Source of the DNA: Evernia prunastri
Lineage: Eukaryota; Ascomycota; Lecanoromycetes; Lecanorales; Parmeliaceae
Direction of reading: 5' to 3'
Length of the DNA stretch: 64,000 bases
Assembly: GCA_003184365.1 (NCBI GenBank)
Contig: NKYR01000003.1
Span: 434,001 to 498,000 of the forward strand
The position numbers and the translations under genes are program-made. The notes beneath the pieces were generated by a model. The model ran no database searches. It was not told where the DNA came from and was given only the letters and a program-made list of their open reading frames with translations. Below are positions 23,039 to 35,267 of the stretch, one piece after another; position 1 is the first letter of the stretch; each line of letters opens with the position of its first letter.

Positions 23039-26031
23039 TCATTCCCTTTCCACACCCATCGAGTATGTCTCCTCCATGAACTTCATTAGCACTGGTGGAA
23101 CGCTCTCATCGGTCGCTCGTATCGTGATGCGATAAAGCTATTACAATTAGCATCATTCCCTTGCTCTCGAGAAAGCAGTGTCAATTACCTGAGTATCCCA
23201 ATTCGGTTCCAGCCTTAGCAGACACCCCAGTTTGCCCACACCGGTGTGTAAAACACTTGCGCCGACCACGTTTCTCTCATTTGGATCAACCCCTTTCAGA
23301 ATCCCCCACCCAAAAGCCTCGGCCATTCTCCTTGTCCACGCTGCGTCGCCCATTGCCTTGCCTCGCCCACCGCCGTCCTTCAGCCCGAAGACACGTTGGG
23401 CTTCGCGCGGCGCGCCGCCTATCTGCCGCCACCTTTTGAAGAAATCATCAGAGGATAAGTCAGCGGCGTCCATGAACTTGTGCGCCACAACTGGCAGCTG
23501 TAGAGTAATGGCTTGTAAAGCGCCGGCAAGGTAAGATATGCGTATGGTTGGCGGAAGTGAGAAAACGCCTTTAGCTTCAAACATGACCGTCTGTTGTGCT
23601 TGCCCCTCGGATTGAATGGAATTATCAGGTGCACTTTTAGTATCGATGCGTAGTTGATCTGCTGGGTTAGGGTTGTCTAGGGTAGTTGTAAATGAGCCAA
23701 TGGCGGAAGGAGAGCGATTGGTAAAGTAGAGAATGAGGCAGCCCATGGCGCCGCGGTATTCGGAGCGGAGACCGAGCTGGAATTGAGCGTCTTCATAGAG
23801 AATGGATTCAGCAGTGAAGAGAAGACGGCGGTAACCCACTTCCCAGCCAGGAGAGAGGTGAGCGGCTGAAGCGAGATTGGGAGGAGGCTGAGTGGGACCT
23901 GAAGGCATGTCGAGGTCTTCGAGGCCGTGGGTGTTGCCGTTGGTGGAGGTGCCGTTCGTGCCGTCCGTGGTGGGGGTTGAAGTACCGTTCCCTAGAGCGC
24001 CAGTCGCCGTGGGCGTGAAGGAGCGTTTGAGACCAGTGGATTGGGTCAGAAGAATCTCTCTAGAGTCCGTATTTGCGTCTTTGCCACCTACTATCCATGT
24101 TCGCTTGTCGCTTGTGCCAGCGTGCTTGCCATGAAGTCGTGAGAGGAGCGCCGACGTACGTTCTGGAAAGGGTGGCATTTCGTCACATACTGTTCGTAGA
24201 AGATCGTCTGTCGGAAGCGTTGCGAGAGTGAGGTACTCGCAAGCTCTTTGCTGTAGCTCTGAGTCCAGAGTGTGGCTGTAAGCCCTGAAGACAACCAGTA
24301 GTTGAGTTTTGATTTCAGGGAAAAGATTGACGAATTTGATGAAAGAAGAGAGAAGGATAGCTCTCGTGCTTGAGGAGCAACCCTGCATCTTTGTCTGAAG
24401 AGCTAAGAACTGTTCGATGGGACTGCAGCCCTTGGTGTCGGCGATCAGGTGGCCAAATTCGCCTAATAGATAACCTCCGATCTTGACCAGGGTTTCGTGG
24501 CATTGCTCCCCCTTGACATAATTGAGGATCTTCTGAGCTGCATAGACCTGAAGTTCTTCGTTGTTGGTGACGATTTGGATCACACGCTGCCATACCTCCT
24601 CGCTGACGTGATCTCCAGCCATGGCGATCAGCCGCAGGGAAATGTCCACATACCACTGGATGTTTGTAGCATACTTCTCGGTCAGAATAGCGATCTTAAG
24701 TACCATCTCTTCTCGAATAGCAAAGTCTGCACTTTGCAGATACTTCAGAAGCTCGTTGACTATCGGTTCAGAGTTCGAAGGATCACACATGCTATAAAGC
24801 AGATCCAGACCTTTCCGTCTGACACTAATGTCCCTGTCTCGTAGTGAACCCATGATGATATTCTGATGCCGTTTGATTGGATCCAGAGTTTCAGCTCGAG
24901 CAGCAAAGTGAGTCATCGCGTCAAGTCCGAGATATCTGACATTGGTTTCCCGTGATTGTATGAACTTTCCTAGCCTCGAGGATATCTGCACCATCAGGTT
25001 ATGTTCTGTGTCTAGATGTATGACGAGATTTATGGCTTCGAAAAGGACCGCATTCTGCGCATTGTTCTGCTGCACATTTTTCGGCATGAGCATTGCTTCA
25101 TGTAGTATCTGTTGTAACGACTCTCGTATCAGGCCTCGGACGTAGGTATCCTCTACGCTGGCATTAGCAAGGACGATCAGTGATAGAAAGGTTCACATGT
25201 GCAAACCTGAGGGCGGATAGTACTGCATCAACCGCAGCAGCTTCACTTGAATCCAGGGGCAAGGCACTTTGTAGTATAGGTAGTCTGGCGCAATTTCGTT
25301 GTCCACCACGATCTTTTTCAGGCGTTGCGCTGCTTTGACGTACCCACCTTTGTACTGATCCGGCTGATCCTGAGCCAACGCCATCACTAGCGACGTGACT
25401 GAGAGACACACGCCCATGTCCGGATCATCCATTAGCGAGATGATCCTCTCCGCCCATTCTTGCTGCACGATGCCCGGGTACTTCCGATACAGCCGTAGCA
25501 ACGTTAGAGCCGCTTTCTTCTTGACGAACGATTTCGATGTCCTGCTACCGTCAGCCGTTGCTCCCTTCTTTTCCCATCCCATACGTACGGTGATATCAGC
25601 AACATATGTACGTCCCCACTCAAAGCCTCGCCCATCTCCCTTCCCCCAACATTTGCAATGGCATGCAGCGCCAGACAATTGAACAGCTCATTATGCCCCA
25701 GCAGATCCTTCCTTATACTGTTCACAACCAGATGCAGCAACTCATGCTGTTCATGCAGAAACAGCGTAACGGCCAAGTATCCGATCTGCTTCTCACTGTA
25801 CTTGTTCGCGCTGATCAAATTGACAGCCTCAAGGTGTCCGAAGTCGACGTTCCACCCGAGTATGTAGATATACAATAATTTGCACACGTATTTCTTCTTG
25901 TGGTACCCATTCAAATTTCCATCTTTGAACTTTTGCCGGATATTTGCTAGCTCTTTATTGATTCTTTTCTCTTCTAGTTCTCGTGCTCTTGCATTTCTGA
26001 GGTCGGCTATGAACTGAACAAGCCCTCGCAT
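23039..26031 (-). CDS. APL3: AP-2 clathrin adaptor complex subunit alpha
   Basis: Large alpha-adaptin subunit of the AP-2 complex. It binds plasma-membrane phosphoinositides and clathrin and selects endocytic cargo. Exons are 26031-25589, 25541-25207, 25152-23189 and 23137-23039. All introns (about 47-54 bp) are GT-AG and keep phase, giving about 946 residues, the family's normal length. The N-terminal trunk is highly conserved ('GLVQFIADLRNARARELEEK', 'YVCKLLYIYILGW', 'KYSEKQIGYLA'). The armadillo-like trunk spans about residues 1-620, followed by a Thr/Gly-rich hinge and the ear/appendage ending in 'GCLLRLEPNWDTQ' plus a last 33-codon exon. I chose the start at 26031 because conserved homology begins there ('MRGLVQF'). 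An in-frame ATG at 26142 would add 37 Ala/Ser-rich residues. The last exon would be missed by simple ORF calling. Confidence 0.95.
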
Positions 26032-26142
26032 AGAGCTATTATTCCCTGCTGAGGACCGGCCCAGGAAGCCGGCTGCCGCCGCGCTCGCCAGTTTGGAGGA
26101 TGCGCCAGCTTCACGGAAGATAATATGGACGGCTCCGGCCAA

Positions 26143-27189
26143 TTTATGAACACACCAGAGAATACCTCACGATTTGTCAATGCCGGTTGCGAAGCTGAAA
26201 TATGTTGCCCAGGAGCGTGGTGCGGTAAGCGGTCCTCTGCGATGTGGGGGCCAGCTTGATGGCTGCAGGGAGCTAGAAGGTTTGAGGGGCAATGCGGGCA
26301 CTTGACGGATTGGAATGAGGTCAAAATGAATAGCCAGGGCGAAGGAGCGGATTGATTGAAGAGCAATGCATCAGAAATGAGTAAATGCTTCGCCGACGAA
26401 TGCATTTGACCTTGGCGTCGCCGTTTCCCCACTAGAGTACGCTAGTGCCCGCCGTCGATCAGGGCTTGGCAACAGAAATACAGAAATAGGGAGATACGGA
26501 GATACGGAAATACAGAAATCTGCACCATCTGCGTGAACACCAGCGCAGCTGTAGACTTGTAGCATGAGATGCTCAGGCTACGTACTCGCAACCTCTTGGC
26601 TTATTTTGATGTGACTGTATTCAAGCTGTCTTAGTCTGCTCAAGCAAAATGTATATTCTTGCGCAGAAGCAGCAAGGCAGCTTTTGCACAACCCGAAATA
26701 TCAGGGACACTCTTTGGTGCAGATTTTGATCTGCTATGAGATAGCACAGGCCCGGGTCGCCCTTTCCCAGCTTCAAGAAAGTAGACAAGGCGGATTGTCT
26801 GACTGGAACATGCTCACCAGTCTAGGAGGCAGAGCCACCTCGGGACAAGGCCCAGCTCAAGGAGGCTGAGTTCGCTTCGACATATTGTCGTTGACTGCAC
26901 TCGCAGACTCGGATGCATGCAGACTGTGCTAAATCATTGCATGAAAGGCCTCGGCGAATACAAAAAGGCAAGCGTCTCTCTCCTCTTCCCAAATAACTTT
27001 CTTGATCATCTGTCCTTCTAGAACCGTTCCTACCAGCATCCTCAGACTTTTATCTCAACATCAGCTATGGAAGACAACTTTTGCCCGAGAAACAGATCTT
27101 CCGGAACTTGCCACGCTTACAACTTTTGTGTGTCGCTCCAGATATACACTTAAATGAAAGACTCGTACCCTCAGCCCTTTACCACTCCC
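26143..27189. other. Intergenic, AP-2 alpha promoter side
   Basis: No gene seen. A short tandem array of 'gagatacgga / gaaatacaga' type words lies at about 26470-26520. The stretch holds the upstream region of the AP-2 alpha gene and the 3' flank of the FAD protein gene. Confidence 0.5.
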
Positions 27190-29607
27190 TCACAGCCTAC
27201 TTCTCCACCCCCCGCGATTCATCCACTTTCCCACAGCCTCCTTCACCACCTCTCTCAGTGCATCCGTTCCTCCATTCCCAGCAAAACTGCTCACAAACAT
27301 CTCCTCTATCGCCCCCGCATCAACAAGCCTCGCTCCTCTCTCGCGTACGGATCCAGGTTCCTCCTTTGAAGGAAAGCTATAGGACCGAGTCTCGGCTCCG
27401 TCTTGCTCGATAGCAGGCACATCTTTACCCCTTGCAAAGTTGTCAACAGCGCCCATCACCATATCCTCCCCAATCCGGTACACATCGTCCATATGAAGCG
27501 ACATCGTTTTCTCATATTCAATTGGAGCGGTACGTATATTGAGAACAGGGCCTGAGTTGCTGGAAGAGGTCACGTGGTGGAGGCTATAGCCAAACCTGGG
27601 CTTCGTGCTCGGCATTTCGCCCGTCGAGGCCAATTCTCCTCCGTATGAGGGCAAGATGCCTGCATGGAGATCTAGCAGCGTACGAGGATCCGCGAAGTGA
27701 TCAATCATCTCCTTTCCGAAGCGTTGGTCGCAGCGCAGGGACAATCCTGCGTCAATGTGGTGTTCTTTGAGGCTCTTTAGCATGGACTGATCGTTTACGC
27801 TCGTCACCTTTTCAACAAGTAGCCCGTAGTTAGCTATGAGCTGGTTCGAAATTAGACTTGCAGCTTCATCCGAGGGGAAGGGACCAAAAACAGGGATGAT
27901 ATGATCCTGCAGGAGCTGCATTTCAGAGTCCCCGAGTGCGCGTAAATCGCGAGACTTCGCTTTCCACTCCGCTTCATCCGCAGAAAGAAAGATGTAAGGG
28001 GTGTGGCCTTGCTCGATGAGGCGCGGAACAACCTTGCTGAGCATCAATTGCGAGAAGAGTTCGCTGCCGACGTAGACCGCGAGGTGGAGTGGACGACGAG
28101 GAGACAAGCCGGTTATAGAGTCGGCGATGCGGCCTGCATGGTTAGCACTTCGGTCGACTGAATTGGTGAAGAAGTGTGTGCCGCGTGTCATGGAACCAAT
28201 GACATAAACGTTTTTGCTCGCTATGAGGGTCGAGAAGTCGACTGAGACACCGCCGGCGGGGTGAGGGATGAGAATTCCCTTCCCTAGGAGACGCTTCATC
28301 AGGGGCAACTCGATCGAGCCAGCGTTAAATGTTTGGCCGGCTGCCTCAATAAAATACTTTGACTGGATATTCCCTCCATCGGCTGCTGCAGAGAAGTGGT
28401 CACACTCCCACCGAACTTTCGAGGCACTACGAACGACTCGAAGCTGACCCTTCTCGATAAGCGCAAGAACTTTTCGAGCATTTTCGAGCGTCATAGGGTG
28501 CCGATAGTGGAACCAAATGCCCATGTAGTCTTGTAATAGAATTTCCTTCTCCCCCGGGCTCATGCAATTCCAATACCGCTCGGCAACAGGGGCAGTCGCT
28601 CTCAGAACTGGTTGCCACGACACATCGCCATCCTCGGCACTCTTGATAGCGGTCCTGAACTCAGAGAGAGGGTCTTTGGGGGCTTTGATTTCAGACCATT
28701 CACACTGCTTGTGCCAACCGAGGCTTTCGACCTCCCGCTTGATGGTATCAATAACCTTATCGAGAGCCCCTCCATTTGCAGTCTCCAGATCCCTTGCTAG
28801 TGAATGCATCACATAACGTCGTTGAAACCGCGGGGCGATACCTTGAACTTTGGGCAGTCGGCCGTTGCGAGACACAAGTGTGATAGGTCCTTCGTGTCCA
28901 TTCTCGGCAAGAGAGATTGCCACGTCCATAGCGGTAAGAGATGAGCCGAGAATTGAGACCGGGGCGTCAGACGGGATGACATCCAGGCGGCTTAGTGGCC
29001 AGACAGGACTGATGAAGCGAGAACAGCCAACAAGCTCTGGGTGAAAGGTCGATGGGAAATTGCCAAAGGCTAGAACGACGTTGGTTGCTTGAATTCTTGC
29101 GCCACGAGCTAACGTGATCTCCAGGCGTTGATCGACGGGATCAAGATCGACAGCCTCGTCTTTGACTATGCGGAACGTTACTCCAAGCCGCTTTGCATCC
29201 TCTGTCACACCTTCCAGGACAGAGGATAAATAGAACCCATAAATTTGCCGCGGCGGAAAAGGAGTATCTTTCATGTTGGGGAAGTGGGCTCCCATCCACC
29301 GTGTAAAATGTTCCGGGTCATCCGCGTAAACTCCCGCGGCATTGGCCTGCATGTTGAGATTAGTTCCAATACAAGCGGCCGAGTATGCAAGGCCGGGACC
29401 AATGCTCTCATTCTTTTCGATCAGGATGATTGATCGCTGATTCTGGCCCTGCTTGAAGCGCTCAATCATATGAGCTACCACTGCAACACCACATGCTCCG
29501 CCACCGATGATAACAAGATCAGCGTTCAAACACGTGTCCTTCTCTTGGCTCTCATTGCCAGTACCCACGCTGGTGGTGCTCATCTTTCCCCTTGGTAGCT
29601 GTCTCAA
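27190..29607 (-). CDS. FAD/NAD(P)-binding oxidoreductase fused to formyltransferase-like domain
   Basis: A single exon of 805 codons. Residues about 30-500 form an FAD/NAD(P)-binding protein (NAD_binding_9-like). It has the dinucleotide motif 'IIGGGACG' (33-40), 'ESIGPGLAYS' (67-76), and a second Rossmann 'ILGSSLTAMD' (219-228). It closes with a 'YVIGSMTRG' segment (about 468-476). Residues about 505-740 read as a formyltransferase-like Rossmann domain with 'LLDLHAGILPSYGG' (644-657) and 'GYSLHHVTSSSNSGPVL' (673-689). In formyltransferases the catalytic triad is Asn-x-His plus Asp. Here the histidine is kept (His648), but Asn is replaced by Asp646 and the second-loop Asp by Asn684. The substrate is unknown, and activity as a formyltransferase is uncertain. 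The start at 29607 is followed by another Met at residue 9; either could be used. There is no signal peptide. The neighbours do not suggest a pathway. Confidence 0.85.
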   Translation of the reverse strand: MRQLPRGKMSTTSVGTGNESQEKDTCLNADLVIIGGGACGVAVVAHMIERFKQGQNQRSIILIEKNESIGPGLAYSAACIGTNLNMQANAAGVYADDPEHFTRWMGAHFPNMKDTPFPPRQIYGFYLSSVLEGVTEDAKRLGVTFRIVKDEAVDLDPVDQRLEITLARGARIQATNVVLAFGNFPSTFHPELVGCSRFISPVWPLSRLDVIPSDAPVSILGSSLTAMDVAISLAENGHEGPITLVSRNGRLPKVQGIAPRFQRRYVMHSLARDLETANGGALDKVIDTIKREVESLGWHKQCEWSEIKAPKDPLSEFRTAIKSAEDGDVSWQPVLRATAPVAERYWNCMSPGEKEILLQDYMGIWFHYRHPMTLENARKVLALIEKGQLRVVRSASKVRWECDHFSAAADGGNIQSKYFIEAAGQTFNAGSIELPLMKRLLGKGILIPHPAGGVSVDFSTLIASKNVYVIGSMTRGTHFFTNSVDRSANHAGRIADSITGLSPRRPLHLAVYVGSELFSQLMLSKVVPRLIEQGHTPYIFLSADEAEWKAKSRDLRALGDSEMQLLQDHIIPVFGPFPSDEAASLISNQLIANYGLLVEKVTSVNDQSMLKSLKEHHIDAGLSLRCDQRFGKEMIDHFADPRTLLDLHAGILPSYGGELASTGEMPSTKPRFGYSLHHVTSSSNSGPVLNIRTAPIEYEKTMSLHMDDVYRIGEDMVMGAVDNFARGKDVPAIEQDGAETRSYSFPSKEEPGSVRERGARLVDAGAIEEMFVSSFAGNGGTDALREVVKEAVGKWMNRGGWRSRL

Positions 29608-32600
29608 GCAATACCTGGGTGAACAGGCTCTGTGTTTCTCCGCTTGAACAAGTCTGAATTTGTCAGTTGTTGGACACGTCTAATTGAGCAGGGTAATGGT
29701 TGTTCCTCGATAGAAAGGACGCGAGCAGCGCGCTACCTAGCGGTACACCAATTGGGGATAGCAGTAATGAGAAGGCGGCGAATATGCAGAAAGAGTATTG
29801 TATAATACTGATCGCTGAGGCCGATATTTCAGGTCATGATATATTTCTGGCAGCGTACCCGTCAAGGCTTTTCTACTCTTCTGTTTCTTGACCAAATAGC
29901 CGTCTCCTGCTCCTTCTCCACGTTCCTTCTATCCCTTACGGGAGGGTCCAGCCAGTTCGGCACGGACTACATCTTTACCGCCGATGACGGCAAGGCAGTA
30001 GGAACAAAGATTTGGAATCGAAGATGCGAAGCTCAAGCGGTGTCGGTGGTGTGGAGAGCATCTTTGTTGGGATCAGGTCAGAATCAAAGACTTGGCTACA
30101 AAGCCTCTTTCTTGGCCGAAATTTCATTGGCAGGTAATGCATGGCCGTGTTTGGTCCTTCTTCTTGGGTATAAAACTGCCGTCGATGGGCCTCACATGCC
30201 TTTGGGGACAACGTCCTCACGTCAGCCTGGAGACGCAGTCTGAAGATAAGTCATCCCGTCGGAGACGCAGAGTTTTCTTTCGTTCGGCCGAAGAACGTGA
30301 TGATTTCGTATCGAATTTCTCCGTGTACTGGTATAGAAACTGCGAACCTGCAGGTCTTACGTGCATACTCCAACAAAGTAATAAGTACCTAATAATCCTT
30401 ACCTACCTTACCTATGCGTATACCCCCTCTAATCTGGTTAGCTTCCGCGCGGGCGTTAAACAAGTATTACCCGAGAATGAGATTGCTGATTTGTTAATCA
30501 CGCATCACCATGTTAATCCTCTCATGCATATTATTTTCTCAGGAATAAGGCGTCATCTGAGCCGCTTTTCTGAGAACATTCTTTGTTATGCCTTGCACAC
30601 TTCAACTGTGTTCCCTTCCATTACTGCTGAACCAATTCACCCCTCCATCACCCAATGCCGTCACGAGGCATTATCTGCAAAAGCTGGAGACAAGGGTAAA
30701 CAACTCAAAATCTCGAGATAAAGATATATAATTCCCTTGCAGTCTCTGCGGCTTTACAAAGAGGTTCTTAAGGCAACAGCTCATATCTCATGCATCTGAA
30801 AGTGTCATTCGGGCCAAGCTTCGGATTGATCATTCTGAGCCTACTCAATTTCCGTCTCGCCATTGATTGTGACCAATTTACACGAGAGACCAGCTGCATA
30901 CCGTCGCCTAATCTGAGTTAGATCTGATGGCAGCAGAACAAATGAACAAAACACGTGCTTTTCATCGTCAAGTTGACTCAACAAACCTCCATCTCGATCT
31001 CACGATTCATACATCCTCTACATGTCAGAACGGAAGCCCCGACTGCTTCAACATTGATTGGATCAAACACGTGTAAGCGTTGATAGGGTCGAGACATGAA
31101 GATTGGGCGCCCTGCAGCTGGGATGTAGATCTGACTACAGAGCTTCATAGTCGAGCTTACATTCGCTTGTGACACATAGCAGAACACGATCCTTCTCAGA
31201 GGGATCCTAACCGGCCCCGGATCGTTAAGCTACCCGGCCGGACGGTCTGGATCGACCGTGCTTTCAAGACGGCTTCAAGGCCTTTGTAAGAAATATTTAC
31301 CGTTTATGTAAGCTCCCAAATCCTGCCTTGTGCCGTGCCAAGGAAATCTCACCCTCATACATTAGGTACTTTAATACTCTAGTTTCTGCCGCTAGTCGCG
31401 CATATCTTACACGAACGTGGCGCTCGGGAGACCTGGTACTAAGGTAGTGTACCTAGAGTGCTGGGACCGGAAAACGGCCATAAGGATCAACATCCTTTTA
31501 TCCCATTATCATAGCTAGCTACCACTGAGGAGTCCATCATTAAACACCGCTTGCTGACCGCTTGTCACAAAGCTACCCCGTCCAAATGAACTTCCGAAGT
31601 TCCGTGATCCCACTTCGGCTGAAGGATCTGGTCGTAATGATTGGGGTACACTGGAACTTGAGCAGACTGCTGCATCCTCACAAATACAATCCTATACCCA
31701 TAGAAAACATCCAATGCGCCTAATGTTCGCCGTCGATATACGCTGAAAAGGTCTCAGGATAAGCGAACACAAGGGAACAACCCGAGATTTCTTCACCACC
31801 AAAGCCTGTCAGATTCAGGCTTCAATAGGCCTCCTCCGCGGCCGTTTTTTAACGCTCCCGCCTCTTCTTGTCCCAGATTGACGGATGGAAGGTTGCGGAA
31901 AAAGGACTCTGCAGCGGAAATCGCTCATTCTCCACCGCATTTATTGCCTATCTTGGAAAAGAAGGTATGCACGCTTGCTGTCGGCTGAAGTGACGATTGG
32001 TGAGGTAATTGGTGATCCTTCGCGCTCTCACCAATTTTGGATCGACGTCACGCTCGGGATGCTAATTGGTAGCGGGCGGCAAGAGCATTTCGGCTCCAGC
32101 ATGATCGAATACCAAAGACCGCTCATCGCTCACTTCGCACGCATGTTCAATCATCATTCATATTGATAAGATGCACCCAAACACACTCCACTACGTAAGG
32201 CGCGGAAACAGCGGCCAACCCATCTCCGCGACGATATTGGTCAAAGGACTGAAAATTTGAGCGCATCTTGCGATTCTGTAGAGGTAGCGATCTTGCTTGG
32301 CCTTTACCTGCAACTACGCCATAGCAGGAAAGTGCCTCGACAACAACGCCATGTTTTGAAGCTTGTCTCTAATGAGATAGTAGAGTAGAGTGACATGCTG
32401 ATTTGATGCTGCGCTGACCCACTGCAAGGGGAGTCAAAAGCGCTGGATTGTAAACCATGCTTATGGCTGTGTAGACTACTCGAAAATGTGCATACTTCTC
32501 TTGCTCGTTCTTGCAAGCACAAAGTTGATGTCCGTCATAGGAATTATACCACTTCGACAGCTTTTTTCGATGCATTAGGGGATGTGGGTGGTCTATACAT

Positions 32601-34730
32601 GTCTAAATCACGTCAACATGAACACTCGAGAGTCTCAAGCACTGATTTCATGAGCATTGATTGTAGGCTGGAATCACACATTGTCGTGTCGATCTACGCT
32701 CGGATCATCCTAGCACCCTCGATGCCATTGCTCGGAACAGCGAGGAACCCAATGGCCGCTTTCCGAAAATCATCACCTGTCCGCACGAGGTAGGACTTCT
32801 TAGGGGGAAAAAAAGGGAAAAAAGCTCAAGACGTGACCGAGCGCTTGTCCTAAGATGGTTGCTTTTTCGGTGGCGGATAGCTTCACCCGCAACACCAACA
32901 AGCCACAAGCCGTGATCGTGCACGTTGACGTAGGTACCCAGGCACTCGGGCCCGCAATACACAACCCGTCATGCGGACGGGCACCCGTTTTGATCTTCCC
33001 CGGCTTATCGCCTTACACACTTGAAGGCGAGATGCGAGGCTCGAGGTTCCTCCGAATTCATTCATTGGCTGCAAGACATACCAGATCAGAAGGTTATCCT
33101 ATTATAGTATTGTCGCTATATCACCGCAATAAAGACAGGAAGGAACGTTAAGCAGCTTGTCAATCGAGCCTTGCAATTTGCTATGAGCGATTCAAAAGGC
33201 CACGTGTACCTGATAAAGGCTAGAGAGGTCATGAAAGAAGAGCTTGAGCCATTTTCACTGGTACAGGAACAATGGACCCCAGTCACCAATGGCTCGTTAC
33301 CAGAGATAGCGGTAAATGAAATTGCCAAGGCACTCTTGTGGTCGTCGGCCTCACAGGGCAGCACCAAGAACCTGCATCTGAGCTTGTGCGATTGGCGGAT
33401 CGGGTGATGTGGATCCGGTGATTACGCAAGTCATGGACGTGGTGAGAGGGGGGGAAGGGGCAGTTGTTGATGTTATTCTGATAAAGGGGGAAGTCGAAGG
33501 AGGTCGCTAGTACCTTACCGTGTACAAGTTAGGTAGATGATTGACCATATCACACTACCTTGAAATTAGTCCCAAAGTGGAACCTTCGCCTCCCCCAAAA
33601 CTTCTTCTCAGTCGATGTCACGACCCAGCGCAGGCATACATGTCGTCGTGCTTCTGCTTCAAAAACTCTACGGCAGGAACTCCTGCTACAGCAAGGCTCA
33701 CACAGCCAAGGACCTCACCAGGCTACTCCGTCCAGATGAGTCCGTCAAAATCTTGACAGAACACGATCATTACCACCGGGACACTCCATCAGAAGCGGAC
33801 GCTCACAAAGTCGTCAAGACTTCAGTAGAGACCTGCAGCCCGGGAATTTGGATCATTGTATGCAGCATAGAGTAAGTATAGTAGGCGGCACTGCCCCCTT
33901 TCATATCGATAGCGATCTCATTGGTAGTCACACAGCCTGTTGCCCGATTCCGATTTGCTCCATTCCCCCCCCCCGGCGAAATCCGATGTCAGAGACGCGA
34001 GTTTCAACTTTCTGTCCGTGTAAGCTTGTTCGTTCCGGTAGTATTCACCTAGTCATGGATAATTACTTCTTCGCGCCCCGACAGCGCCTCTCGCCGAAAA
34101 AACCTCCACACACTCTCCAGCTTACATGTCGAGTCCCATCTCGTGTCGCAACTCGCAGCCAGACCGCATCATGCATGCCGTGTGTCAAATGCGCTCTTTG
34201 CCCGTCCCTGCATCTGCAACCCAACACTCACTTCGGGACCATTGACAAACACATCTTTTGCGCGTGTCTCCCACGCGGCACTGAGAATGCACTGGGGGCA
34301 GATTTTGCAGGAGAGTCGTAAAAAGTGGATCCGAAGACGGAGGGGGTTCCGGTGGTGTGGGAATGACGGTCACTTTCCACGAGCGCGCATGGGTGCATGT
34401 AGGGTTCAGTGTCTGTTTTCAAGGGAGAGAACGGTCGCCGTCACATCCGAGAGTCCGGAAATGAATTCAGGTGCTGCTGAGTGCGTAGCCGAGGTGCTTA
34501 TGGAGCTTCTTTTGATTCTAGAGAGCTAGGCTACATGTGTTGCAAGCAGAACCGCATAACAGTTCGCTGTCGCCACTGCCAATTCTTTCTCTCCCGTCAG
34601 GAACACACCGGTATTTCTCCTTTGCAAGCAGCTTCAAGATGCCAAAGCAACCGCCATATAATCATGTGGTATCAAACTCCGCCTTTGCAATGCCATATGT
34701 TTCGTCGAACCGTTATTAGACCCAATCCTC
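29608..34730. other. Long gene-poor interval
   Basis: About 5 kb with no frame I can support. The longest plus-strand frame (30092-30721) has many rare transitions and no known domain. Frames at 31885-32166 and 33171-33407 are also unsupported. A poly-C run lies at 33967-33975. I see no transposon ends, tRNA or rRNA. It may contain degenerate repeats or non-coding transcripts. Confidence 0.4.
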
Positions 34731-35267
34731 CTATGCACCCGACGCCTTGGTAGTGAAGTCTGTCTCGGTCGGGAGGAGGCCGCCGTCGGTAGCTTTCTCG
34801 CAGCTACAGGCATCTGGCAAATGTTAGACCACGTAGTAGGCAAAGCCAGGGCGGGGGGGGAGAAATGGCAGTCGACTCACCCGCAGGACGAGCACCGCAG
34901 GCACAGGTTGATCCGGCGGGCTTGGCGTTCTCGGTTTGAGCACGCTCGCAGGTGCATTCGCCGGCTGGACGGAGGCCTAATCATATGATCCATATCAGCA
35001 TCCAAAATGGTCCATACACTTTCTTCAAGAGAGCAATAGCAGGGGCATTGGGTTTGTAGAGTGAGCGGACTCTCCGCAACAGCGTGTTCAACGAAGAGCG
35101 GGAGAGGACTTACGGCAAGAGCATCGCGCACCGGCGACAGCGTTCTCAGTCGTGGCCTTTTCGCAGTCGCACTTGAGTGCGGATTGCTTGCCGCAGGAGC
35201 ATTTGGCTTCAGCAGCGCAGACGCAGGCCCCGCTGGAGCGTCCGCAGCAGCTACTTGGGACAGTCAT
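34731..35267 (-). CDS. Metallothionein-like CXC-repeat protein
   Basis: A small Cys-rich protein of 110 residues, split over three exons: 35267-35114, 34976-34881 and 34813-34731. The introns have GTAAGT/TTAG and GTGAGT/CCAG ends and keep phase exactly. It has 16 cysteines: one CC pair (7-8) and seven CXC pairs (15/17, 23/25, 33/35, 49/51, 59/61, 76/78, 86/88). The only aromatic residue is one Phe near the C-terminus. A repeating pattern 'C.C(E/G)(K/R)A' recurs four to five times, for example 'CDCEKATTENAVAG' and 'CTCERAQTENAKPAG'. This matches a conserved fungal family (DUF7871 type, from memory) thought to chelate Cu/Zn/Cd in the cytosol. Metal binding is inferred from composition. No exon exceeds 52 codons, so simple ORF calling misses the gene. 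Confidence 0.88.

Noticed and set aside
30092..30721. 209-codon plus-strand frame
   Set aside because: No family, uneven composition, and stops in any splice-compatible neighbour; probably chance.
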